Assembly (NCBI RefSeq): GCF_947502995.1
Contig: NZ_CANNBW010000003.1
Location: forward strand, 62,001-126,000
Origin: an uncultured Tenacibaculum sp.
GTDB taxonomy: Bacteria > Bacteroidota > Bacteroidia > Flavobacteriales > Flavobacteriaceae
Reading direction: 5' to 3'
Length of the DNA: 64,000 nucleotides
The notes under the pieces are model-generated. The model was not told the origin of the DNA. It saw only the letters and a program-made list of their open reading frames with translations, and ran no database searches. Of the stretch, positions 44,942 to 52,461 are shown piece by piece. The first letter of the stretch is position 1. Each line of letters begins with the position of its first letter. The position numbers and the translations under genes are program-made.

Positions 44942-45528
44942 TTTTCTATCTTTTCTACTAAACCTTTAGTAAACTCATTTAATGTTTCTACTTTTTGTTC
45001 AAAATTCCCTTTAATTGTTTTTCTATACTCGTTCAAATTTTGCACGAGGTCATCTATTTTATCTGGAATTACTTCCTCAAAAAATTGTCGTAATCTTTTT
45101 GCTGTTGTAGGTGATTTTCCATTTGTAGAAATTGCAATTTTTACATTTCCTTTCGTTACAATTCCTCCCATATAGAAATCGCAATATGGTGGATTGTCTG
45201 CTACATTTACCAACTTACTTTGCGCTCTACAATCTTTATAAACCTCTACATTTATTTCAGGAATATCTGTGGTTGCGATTACAATATGTTTTCCATCTAA
45301 ATACGAAGTTTTATACACATCATTAATTAACGTAACATCACCTTTTTCTGCTAAAGCTTTTGTTCCTTCTCTAAACATTGGTGACACAATAGTAACTTTT
45401 GCATCTGGACTCGATTTCAACAAAAACGTAAGTTTTTCTTCTGCAACAAAACCTCCTCCTACAATTAGCACTTGTAAATTCTTAACTTTAAGAAAAACTG
45501 GATATAAATTATTTCTTTCTTCACTCAT
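44938..45528 (-). CDS. Precorrin-2 dehydrogenase / sirohydrochlorin ferrochelatase (Met8/CysG-N type)
   Basis: A 196-residue bifunctional sirohaem enzyme: oxidises precorrin-2 with NAD and inserts iron. It has the NAD-binding motif VLIVGGGFVAEEKLTFLL near the N-terminus, NVADNPPYCDFYMGG, and ISTNGKSPTTAKRLRQFFE in the middle. It is the CysG N-terminal part as a free-standing protein, with the methyltransferase part being the upstream cobA gene, which it overlaps by eight bases. The product is the sirohaem needed by the sulfite reductase. Confidence 0.92.
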   Translation of the reverse strand: MSEERNNLYPVFLKVKNLQVLIVGGGFVAEEKLTFLLKSSPDAKVTIVSPMFREGTKALAEKGDVTLINDVYKTSYLDGKHIVIATTDIPEINVEVYKDCRAQSKLVNVADNPPYCDFYMGGIVTKGNVKIAISTNGKSPTTAKRLRQFFEEVIPDKIDDLVQNLNEYRKTIKGNFEQKVETLNEFTKGLVEKIEK

Positions 45529-46294
45529 TTGTAACTGTCTTTAAACTTACTTCATTTTGAATCTCTGCTAGGATTTCTCTATGTCTTACTACTTCTCCAA
45601 TAACTATAATTGCAGGATTACTTAGTTGTTTTTCTTCAACTACTGCTGCTATAGTATTCACAGTACCAACTCCAACTTTTTCTTGTGGCGTTGTTCCTTC
45701 CTGAATAATTGCTACAGGTACATCACCTTTTCCTTCTTGTTCAAACAAACTTGTGATCTGAGAAAGTTTCCCCATTCCCATTAATATCACAACTGTTGCA
45801 TTTGATTTTGCTGCTAATGCAACATCTTCGGAAAGTTTATGCTGCTTTGTAGTTCCTGTAATTACCCAAAAACTTTCTGCGCTACCTCTTTTTGTTAATG
45901 GTACATTTTGATACGCAGGAACTGCTATTGATGACGAAATTCCTGGAACCATTGCCACTTCTAATCCGTGTTGTGCTGCATATTCCATTTCCTCAGAACC
46001 TCTTCCGAATATAAAAGGATCTCCACCTTTTAAACGAACCACATGTCCGTGTGATTTTCCTCTAGCAACAATTAATTCATTAATTTGTTCTTGTTGATAA
46101 CGGTAACAACCGCGACGTTTCCCTACAAAAATTAACTCAGCATTCGGATTCACGTGATCTAACAATTCTGCATTTACTAAAGCATCGTATAATACAACAT
46201 CTGCTCTTTGTAATGCTTTAATTGCTTTTAATGTGATTAATTCAGGATCTCCTGGTCCTGCTCCTACTACAGTTAATTTTGGAATTACGTTCAT
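45521..46294 (-). CDS. cobA: Uroporphyrinogen-III C-methyltransferase
   Basis: Uses two SAM molecules to make precorrin-2 from uroporphyrinogen III. It has the canonical N-terminal motif VGAGPGDPELITLKA, then YDALVN, RLKGGDPFIFGRGSEE and VPGISSSIAVPAY. The 257-residue length is normal for the single-function enzyme. It is five bases downstream of the sulfite reductase gene and overlaps the Met8-like gene, giving a compact sirohaem unit. It also consumes SAM, which links it to methionine supply. Confidence 0.95.
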   Translation of the reverse strand: MNVIPKLTVVGAGPGDPELITLKAIKALQRADVVLYDALVNAELLDHVNPNAELIFVGKRRGCYRYQQEQINELIVARGKSHGHVVRLKGGDPFIFGRGSEEMEYAAQHGLEVAMVPGISSSIAVPAYQNVPLTKRGSAESFWVITGTTKQHKLSEDVALAAKSNATVVILMGMGKLSQITSLFEQEGKGDVPVAIIQEGTTPQEKVGVGTVNTIAAVVEEKQLSNPAIIVIGEVVRHREILAEIQNEVSLKTVTNE

Positions 46295-46299
46295 CGTAT

Positions 46300-48411
46300 T
46301 TATTTTACTTCTACTTCTAACTTTCTGTACGCATCTACCTTTTGATAAAAACTCTTTGCTTTATTCGCATATGCTTTTGCGAATTCTTCAGTTGGCTCAT
46401 GTTTATTAATTTCGTAAACCAATTCTTCAAAAGAATCTTCTAAAACGATTCTATTTGTTTCAACAAATACTTTATCAAAATTCGTTATGATTGCTGCTTG
46501 AGTATTTGTTTTCACTTTAGATCCTTCTGCTGTTAATAATGCTTTTGCAGTATTCACAATTGATGCATATGAATGGTAAATACTATCTGACCATTTTTGC
46601 TCTTGAATTGCAACTTCTGCGTTCACTATTTTTTCTTCACTTTCGAATAAAAGCGTTGCCACTAAATCTATAACTACACCGGCACACTCTCCTACACCAA
46701 TGGCTTTTACGTATTTTTTATCGTGTCCCCAATCCACAAAGTCATCCTCTGTTAAATCGTCGGTACTTGATAAATGCTTCAGGATATCATAAAAGTAAGT
46801 TTTTCCTTTTCTATCGTAATAATTCAAAAAGGTTTCTTGATTATTTTTGTGATTTTCAAAATCATTTAACAGTATTTTTAAAGATTCCGGACCACGCTTG
46901 CTTGGTACTTTAATTACTTTATCAGAAAATCGTCCAGCTCCATTTCCTAAAACACCTCCACCTAATAAAATTTGTAAAGCAGGCGCAACTAAATTTCCTG
47001 ATTTAATTGACATTCCTTGGAAACCAATATGAGCCATATTGTGCTGACCACAAGCATTCATACAACCACTAATTTTGATTGTAATGTCTTTATTGTTTAC
47101 ATACTGTGGATATTCCTTTTTTAGAACACGTTCTAATTCTACTGAAATACCTGTGCTACTAGCAATACCTAAATTACAAGTATCTGTACCTGGACAAGCA
47201 GTGATATCTAATAAACTATCATATCCAGCTTCTGCAAAACCAAGTTTATTTAATTCTGTGTAAAAGAATGGTAAAAAAGCTTCTCTTACATGACGAATTA
47301 AAATATTCTGACGCAATGTAAATCGTAACTCGTTTGCTCCGTATTTCTTAATTAAATCAGCTAGCTTTCTAGCTTTATCAGTATAAAAATCACCTAAATG
47401 TACTTTTATTCCAATAGCAAATAAACCATCTTGTTTTTGCGGAATTACATTTGTAGATTTCCATAAATCATATGCTTCTTGATCTTCAATAGTTACTGTA
47501 GGAACTTCTGATGTTTCAAAAACAATTTCATTTTCAAACTCAGTCGTGTCAATAGGATAAGATTGATATGCTAAAGCTCTTTTTTCTTTATCTACTAAAT
47601 TTAAAAATCCGTCTAAACCTAAATCTTTAACTAAGAATTTTAAACGTGCTTTTGCTCTTTTAGCTCTTTCTCCGTAACGATCGAAAACTCTTAAAACACC
47701 TTCTATAGTTGGAATTAATAAATCTGTAGCTAAGAAATCATACATTACATCTGCATGTCTTGGCTGAGAACCTAATCCCCCTGCAAGGACAACTTTAAAT
47801 CCACGAATTTCTTGATCTCCGATCTTTTTAGTTTTAGCAATAAAACCTAAATCGTGAATAAAACTTAAAGCAGTATCGTTGTCTGTCGCAGAAAAAGACA
47901 TTTTAAATTTTCTCCCCATTTCTTGACATACAGGGTTTCTTAAGAAAAATTGAAATGTTGCGTGTGCATATGGAGTTACATCAAAAGGTTCTTTCGGATC
48001 TATTCCAGCAGTTTCTGATGCAGTTACATTTCTTACTGCGTTTCCACAAGCTTCTCTTAATGTAATATCATCTTTCTCTAATTGAGACCAAAGTTCAGGC
48101 GTTCTATCTAAACTTACATAGTGAATCTGAATATCTTGTCTAGTCGTAATATGTAATCTTCCTCTAGAATATTCATCAGACACATCAGAAATACGATGTA
48201 ATTGTTCGCTAGTTACTTTTCCGTACGGTATTTTTATACGTACCATTTGAACTCCCAACTGTCTTTGCCCATATACACCACGAGCTAAACGTAGACTTCT
48301 AAAACGTTCTTCATCTACCTTTCCTTCTTTAAAAAGTCTAATTTTTTTTTCTAATTCCAAGATGTCTTTTTCAACAACTGGATTTTCTATTTCGCTTCTA
48401 AAACTTTGCAT
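46300..48411 (-). CDS. Sirohaem sulfite/nitrite reductase with C-terminal HEPN-like extension
   Basis: A 703-residue reductase, most likely reducing sulfite to sulfide given its neighbours. The N-terminal ferredoxin-like and sirohaem domains have RLARGVYGQRQ and LHITTRQDIQIHYV; the [4Fe-4S]-sirohaem ligands are Cys406 and Cys412 (TACPGTDTC) and Cys450 and Cys454 (SGCMNACGQH). After about residue 560 an all-helical extension follows (ECAGVVIDLVATLLFESEE, SIYHSYASIVNTAKALL), resembling a HEPN domain. Standard ferredoxin-dependent sulfite reductases end near 550-600, so this extension is extra. Nitrite reduction is the alternative. Confidence 0.88.
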   Translation of the reverse strand: MQSFRSEIENPVVEKDILELEKKIRLFKEGKVDEERFRSLRLARGVYGQRQLGVQMVRIKIPYGKVTSEQLHRISDVSDEYSRGRLHITTRQDIQIHYVSLDRTPELWSQLEKDDITLREACGNAVRNVTASETAGIDPKEPFDVTPYAHATFQFFLRNPVCQEMGRKFKMSFSATDNDTALSFIHDLGFIAKTKKIGDQEIRGFKVVLAGGLGSQPRHADVMYDFLATDLLIPTIEGVLRVFDRYGERAKRAKARLKFLVKDLGLDGFLNLVDKEKRALAYQSYPIDTTEFENEIVFETSEVPTVTIEDQEAYDLWKSTNVIPQKQDGLFAIGIKVHLGDFYTDKARKLADLIKKYGANELRFTLRQNILIRHVREAFLPFFYTELNKLGFAEAGYDSLLDITACPGTDTCNLGIASSTGISVELERVLKKEYPQYVNNKDITIKISGCMNACGQHNMAHIGFQGMSIKSGNLVAPALQILLGGGVLGNGAGRFSDKVIKVPSKRGPESLKILLNDFENHKNNQETFLNYYDRKGKTYFYDILKHLSSTDDLTEDDFVDWGHDKKYVKAIGVGECAGVVIDLVATLLFESEEKIVNAEVAIQEQKWSDSIYHSYASIVNTAKALLTAEGSKVKTNTQAAIITNFDKVFVETNRIVLEDSFEELVYEINKHEPTEEFAKAYANKAKSFYQKVDAYRKLEVEVK

Positions 48412-48422
48412 GGTAATAGGGT

Positions 48423-48770
48423 TTAATTATGCAAAAATTGCTGCTTGTTTAATAATTCTTCTTCGGTTTCTACATGATTCTCATCAGGAACACAACAATC
48501 AACAGGACAAACTGCTGCACATTGTGGCTCTTCGTGAAACCCTTTACATTCTGTACATTTATCTGGTACAATGAAATAATATTCATCAGATATAGCTTCT
48601 TGATCATCTTCAGCATTCAGCTTAATTCCATTCAATAATTCAATATCTCCTTCTAAAGAAGTTCCTTGACCGTAATTCCAGTCTTCGGCTCCTTCGTAAA
48701 TCGCTGTATTCGGGCACTCTGGCTCACAGGCACCACAATTGATACATTCGTCTGTTATAATAATTGCCAT
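48423..48770 (-). CDS. 4Fe-4S dicluster ferredoxin
   Basis: A 115-residue ferredoxin with two cluster motifs, [12 protein letters not shown] near the N-terminus and CTECKGF...[10 protein letters not shown] near residues 74-94. The insert between the second motif's cysteines is of the Allochromatium/YfhL type. It ends 12 bases before the sulfite reductase ATG and is a good candidate for that enzyme's direct electron donor. Both ferredoxins of the operon could serve it. Confidence 0.93.
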   Translation of the reverse strand: MAIIITDECINCGACEPECPNTAIYEGAEDWNYGQGTSLEGDIELLNGIKLNAEDDQEAISDEYYFIVPDKCTECKGFHEEPQCAAVCPVDCCVPDENHVETEEELLNKQQFLHN

Positions 48771-48781
48771 TTCCTGTTTTT

Positions 48782-50032
48782 TTAATTGATGAAACCTACA
48801 CCTGAAGTATTATTTGTTTTCGGATTGATTAAGATAAAAGCTCCATTCGCCTTGTTTTCTTCATAACTATCCACAAATAATGGTTTGCTTACTTTCAGGC
48901 TAACTTTCCCTATTTCATTCAGGGAAAGTTTTGAAGGGTTTTCATCTTCGCCCGAAAAGTCAGTATTAATAATTGTATCTAGACTTGTAATCTTAGCTTG
49001 AGCATCGTTTACTCCATGCTTGATATAATATTTTTCTGAAGCTTGTAATGGCGTACTATCCATCCAACAAATCGTAGCTTCTAATTGTTTTACAACTTTA
49101 GGTTCTTGACCAGTTTTCACTAACATATCACCTCTACTCACATTCACATTGTCTTCTAATGTTATGCTTACAGAACTACCACTTTTAGCTTGTTCGAATT
49201 CTTGATCAAAAAACTGAATACTTTTTACTTTAGATTTTGTTTCTGAAGGCAATACGGTAACTTCATCTCCAACTGCTAAATCTCCTCCGTATAATTTCCC
49301 AGCATAACCTCTGTAATCGTGATAGTCATCTGTTTTAGGACGAATTACGGTTTGTACAGGAAAACGTACTTTAAAATCAGAATCTTGTTCCTCTTCTACA
49401 TGTAAACCTTCTAAATATTCTAATAAGCTTTTACCAGTATACCATGGAATATTATTTGATGCAGTAACTACATTATCTCCATGTAAAGCTGAAACTGGTA
49501 CAAAAGTTAAATTTTGATCTTGATAGCCGCTTTTCTGAGCTAAATACTCAATTTCTCCTTTAATCTGATTGAATTTCTCTTCAGAATAATCTACCAAGTC
49601 CATTTTATTCACTGCAATAACAACTTCTTTTACTCTAAGTAGATTATTGATAAAGAAATGACGATATGTTTGCTCTACCACTCCATTTCTAGCATCTACT
49701 AAAATTATAGACGCTTGAGAATTTGACGCTCCAGTAACCATATTTCTAGTGTATTCGATATGTCCAGGACTATCGGCTACAATAAAACTAGTTCTTGGTG
49801 TAGAAAAATAAATATGTGCTACATCGATTGTAATCCCTTGTTCTCTTTCTGCCACTAAACCATCAGTAGCTAATGAAAAATCTAGATAATCAAATCCACG
49901 CTGTTTACTTTTATCTTCAATTGCTTGAAGTTTATCTTCAGTCAATGAATTTGTATCATATAAAATTCGTCCTATTAATGTGCTCTTTCCGTCATCTACA
50001 CTTCCTGCTGTTGCTATTTTTAGTACGTTCAT
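48782..50032 (-). CDS. cysN: Sulfate adenylyltransferase subunit 1 (GTPase)
   Basis: GTP-hydrolysing subunit that drives formation of adenosine 5'-phosphosulfate by CysD. It has the G1 motif [13 protein letters not shown], the switch region [12 protein letters not shown] and the specificity motif NKMD. The length of 416 residues covers only the GTPase and the EF-Tu-like beta domains. There is no C-terminal APS kinase (CysC) fusion. It is separated from cysD by 101 bases that contain an inverted repeat. Confidence 0.95.
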   Translation of the reverse strand: MNVLKIATAGSVDDGKSTLIGRILYDTNSLTEDKLQAIEDKSKQRGFDYLDFSLATDGLVAEREQGITIDVAHIYFSTPRTSFIVADSPGHIEYTRNMVTGASNSQASIILVDARNGVVEQTYRHFFINNLLRVKEVVIAVNKMDLVDYSEEKFNQIKGEIEYLAQKSGYQDQNLTFVPVSALHGDNVVTASNNIPWYTGKSLLEYLEGLHVEEEQDSDFKVRFPVQTVIRPKTDDYHDYRGYAGKLYGGDLAVGDEVTVLPSETKSKVKSIQFFDQEFEQAKSGSSVSITLEDNVNVSRGDMLVKTGQEPKVVKQLEATICWMDSTPLQASEKYYIKHGVNDAQAKITSLDTIINTDFSGEDENPSKLSLNEIGKVSLKVSKPLFVDSYEENKANGAFILINPKTNNTSGVGFIN

Positions 50033-50057
50033 CTTTTTAATATTGATAGAGAGCTTT

Positions 50058-50109
50058 AGACTGTAAGAATTTTATAAATAATCCCCAAAACAATAATTTC
50101 TTACAGTCT
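50058..50109 (-). repeat. 12-bp inverted repeat between cysD and cysN
   Basis: AGACTGTAAGAA (50058-50069) and TTCTTACAGTCT (50098-50109) form a perfect 12-bp stem with a 28-base loop. No T-run follows in the operon direction, so it does not look like a terminator. It may stabilise or process the mRNA. Confidence 0.6.
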
Positions 50110-50133
50110 TTCACCCCATAAATTTTGTAATCT

Positions 50134-51039
50134 TTAAAAGTATCCTTGTTGTTTTCTTTTTTCCATTGCAGCTTCAGATCGTTTATCATCTATTCTAGCG
50201 CCACGTTCTGAAATTTTAGAATCTCTAATCTCTGCAACTACAGATGCGATATCTACAGCATCTGATAAAACTGCTGCAGTACAACTCATATCTCCAACTG
50301 TTCTGAACCGAACCATTCTTTGCTCTACTTTTTCATCTTCATCTCGATATACAACTCCATCATTTGCAGACCAAATCAGTCCGTCTCTTAAGAAAGTTTC
50401 ACGTTGATGTGCAAAGTATATGGAAGGAATTTCAATAGCTTCCTTTTGGATATATGACCACACATCTAACTCTGTCCAATTTGAAATAGGAAATACACGA
50501 ACATTCTGACCTAAATCTATTCTTCCATTTAACATATCGAATAATTCTGGTCTTTGATTTTTTTCATCCCATTGACCGAAATCATCACGAACTGAGAAAA
50601 TTCTTTCTTTTGCTCTTGCTTTTTCTTCATCTCTTCTTGCACCACCGATACACGCATCGAATCCGAATTCTTCAATTGCATCTAGTAAAGTTTCTGTCTG
50701 TAAAATATTTCTACTCGCATACTTACCCGTTTCTTCTTTTACTTTACCAGCATCTATATTATCTTGAACATTACGAACGATTAACTCAACTCCTAATTCT
50801 TCAACTAATCGATCTCGAAACTCAATAGTTTCAGGAAAATTGTGTCCTGTATCGATATGCATTAAAGGGAATGGAATTTTTGCTGGGTAAAAAGCTTTTT
50901 GAGCTAATCGTACCAAGGTTATACTATCTTTTCCTCCAGAAAATAACAGTACAGGTTTTTCAAACTGAGCTGCTACTTCTCTTATGATATAAATTGCTTC
51001 ACTTTCTAATGCTCCTACTCTAATTACATCCGTATTCAT
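50134..51039 (-). CDS. cysD: Sulfate adenylyltransferase subunit 2
   Basis: Catalytic subunit that makes APS from ATP and sulfate. It has the PP-loop motif VLLFSGGKDSITLVRLA, PFPLMHIDTGHNFPETIEFRD (in parts), and the C-terminal DKRSEAAMEKRKQQGYF typical of CysD. The frame is open to 51069, but the extra residues overlap the cysH stop; the ATG at 51039 gives the usual N-terminus MNTDVIRVGALESEAI and 301 residues. It lies 11 bases after cysH. Confidence 0.95.
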   Translation of the reverse strand: MNTDVIRVGALESEAIYIIREVAAQFEKPVLLFSGGKDSITLVRLAQKAFYPAKIPFPLMHIDTGHNFPETIEFRDRLVEELGVELIVRNVQDNIDAGKVKEETGKYASRNILQTETLLDAIEEFGFDACIGGARRDEEKARAKERIFSVRDDFGQWDEKNQRPELFDMLNGRIDLGQNVRVFPISNWTELDVWSYIQKEAIEIPSIYFAHQRETFLRDGLIWSANDGVVYRDEDEKVEQRMVRFRTVGDMSCTAAVLSDAVDIASVVAEIRDSKISERGARIDDKRSEAAMEKRKQQGYF

Positions 51040-51050
51040 AATCATGTTTT

Positions 51051-51659
51051 TTAAATATGTAAACCACATTCTCTATTACTCTCTACTTTAGTTGGATCGA
51101 AATACTTAAACTCGTTAGGTAAATCGAACTGAGCTAAATATTGATTTAACTTTTCGTCTGAAAAATTGTAAAAAGGACTTACTTTTATCACTCCATCTTT
51201 ACTAACAGAAACAGTATCAATACTATCTCTAAAAGCAGTTTGGCCTTTCCTTAAATTTGTAAACCAAACATCTGGTTGATGTTCGTTCATTGCTCTTTTG
51301 AAAGGTTCTAGTTTTACTTGCTCTGTAAAAACAGCATGATTTGGATCATCTACACTTGGGAAACCTAAAACAACATTTCTGTGGGCAACAGTTTGCTTTG
51401 GCACATATAACTTTACATTTAAACTTAATTTTTCTATAAGTTCTTCTGCATGTTTATAAGTTTGAGGCGTATTATAACCTGTATCACACCAGACAACAGG
51501 GATATCTTTCTGTTCAGTTACCACTAAATGTAAAATTGCACTTTCGTATGGTCTAAAATTAGTTGTTACCACTGGTCTTTTAGCTACTGATAACGCCCAA
51601 TTCACAATCTCTTGAGGAGATTTTCCTTTTAACTCTTTATTAATATTTTCTATATTCAT
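51051..51659 (-). CDS. cysH: CysH-family phosphoadenylyl/adenylyl sulfate reductase
   Basis: Reduces activated sulfate to sulfite with thiol electrons. The C-terminal catalytic motif ECGLH is present (Cys near residue 199), as is the segment WCDTGYNTPQTYKHAEEL. It lacks the CC...CxxC cysteines of iron-sulfur APS reductases, which by family rule suggests PAPS as substrate. However, no APS kinase gene is in this operon. The nucleotide loop, usually like SSFGxQSAV, reads TTNFRPYESAI. The protein is 202 residues, shorter than E. coli CysH (244). It overlaps the upstream DUF2061 gene by four bases. Confidence 0.88.
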   Translation of the reverse strand: MNIENINKELKGKSPQEIVNWALSVAKRPVVTTNFRPYESAILHLVVTEQKDIPVVWCDTGYNTPQTYKHAEELIEKLSLNVKLYVPKQTVAHRNVVLGFPSVDDPNHAVFTEQVKLEPFKRAMNEHQPDVWFTNLRKGQTAFRDSIDTVSVSKDGVIKVSPFYNFSDEKLNQYLAQFDLPNEFKYFDPTKVESNRECGLHI

Positions 51660-51910
51660 TTTCTACCCCATTTGATGCTATTCCAAACTCTTTCATGAAA
51701 AAAATACAACAGCATTTTAGTTACTAATTCAATTCCTCCGATTGATAATGCCGTATCTACTTCTCCTGTAATTAACCAAGAAATTACGATTGTATCTATA
51801 GTACCGACTGCTCTCCAACTAATTGATTTTATAACACTTCGTATTGGTTTTTCGGAGTATCTATCTTCCTTAAAATTCGATTTATCTTCTATTACTTGTT
51901 CAATTATCAT
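51656..51910 (-). CDS. DUF2061 small membrane protein
   Basis: An 84-residue protein with a DUF2061 domain: SVIKSISWRAVGTIDTIVISWLITG, then SIGGIELVTKMLLYFFHERVW (both in parts), with two hydrophobic helices. The frame begins at a TTG at 51916, but the ATG at 51910 is the likelier start. It leads the cysteine half of the sulfur block and overlaps cysH by four bases. Its biochemical role is unknown; recurrent coupling to sulfate assimilation is my recollection of related genomes and is not shown here. Confidence 0.82.
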   Translation of the reverse strand: MIIEQVIEDKSNFKEDRYSEKPIRSVIKSISWRAVGTIDTIVISWLITGEVDTALSIGGIELVTKMLLYFFHERVWNSIKWGRK

Positions 51911-51928
51911 TTTCAAAACACATTTACC

Positions 51929-51940
51929 CTATCGGAATAG
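51929..51940 (-). promoter_or_regulatory. Candidate operator in the cys operon leader
   Basis: Minus-strand CTATTCCGATAG is an imperfect dyad (CTAT-N4-ATAG) placed about 7 to 19 bases after the predicted transcription start. A bound repressor there would block elongation. The Rrf2 gene next door is the natural candidate to bind it. Confidence 0.4.
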
Positions 51941-51953
51941 TAGGTTTATAAGA

Positions 51954-51983
51954 CAAATATACATATGATTCATTAATATCAAA
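51954..51983 (-). promoter_or_regulatory. Promoter of the cysteine biosynthesis operon
   Basis: Minus-strand TTTG (51980-51983), 18-base spacer, TATATTTG (51954-51961), an exact TAnnTTTG. The start of transcription is predicted near 51947. Confidence 0.7.
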
Positions 51984-52024
51984 GTAAAAATCAAAAAATT
52001 AACACTATTGTAATATTTGTTTAA

Positions 52025-52432
52025 CTAAACTAGATCAGCAAGTGTAGTATTACGTAAGACATGTAACGTATTATCACGTACTTGAATCATTAATTTATGT
52101 ACTGCACATGCTTGTTCATCTGGACAATCATCACATTTTTCATAAAAATTCAAACTTACACATGGTACCATTGCAATTGGGCCTTCAAGAGTTCGGATTA
52201 CTTCTGTCATTTTAACCTCAGAAGGTTCTTTGATCATATAATATCCTCCGCCCTTTCCTTTTTTGGCTCCTAAAACACCTGCTTTTCTTAAGGTAAGTAA
52301 TATACTTTCTAAAAATTTATGAGATATATTTTCACTTTCAGAAATTGTTGCAATCTGAACCTTTTCTCCTTTTTCTTGCTTCGCAATAAAAGTTAAAGCC
52401 TTAATCCCATATTTTGTTTTCTTAGAAAGCAT
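52025..52432 (-). CDS. Rrf2-family transcriptional regulator with four clustered cysteines
   Basis: A 135-residue winged-helix regulator beginning MLSKKTKYGIKALTFIA, with the recognition region LESILLTLRKAGVLGAKKG and the wing GKGGGYY. Cys91, Cys100, Cys103 and Cys109 form C-x8-C-x2-C-x5-C in the loop where IscR and NsrR hold an iron-sulfur cluster (usually three cysteines, C-x5-C-x5-C). It may sense iron-sulfur status, redox state or cysteine. It lies between the methionine genes upstream and the cysteine genes downstream, on the same strand. The relation to CymR is an alternative. Confidence 0.85.
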   Translation of the reverse strand: MLSKKTKYGIKALTFIAKQEKGEKVQIATISESENISHKFLESILLTLRKAGVLGAKKGKGGGYYMIKEPSEVKMTEVIRTLEGPIAMVPCVSLNFYEKCDDCPDEQACAVHKLMIQVRDNTLHVLRNTTLADLV

Positions 52433-52436
52433 ACTA

Positions 52437-52444
52437 CAAATATA
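52437..52444 (-). promoter_or_regulatory. -7 promoter box of the Rrf2 regulator
   Basis: Minus-strand TATATTTG is an exact match that ends only four bases before the ATG at 52432. If used, the mRNA is leaderless. The start codon is well fixed by the family N-terminus. Confidence 0.5.
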
Positions 52445-52461
52445 TACTTTCTTATAGATTT

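Noticed and set aside
50058..50109. Terminator between cysD and cysN
   Set aside because: The stem is strong but no T-run follows in the operon direction, so it was listed as a repeat.
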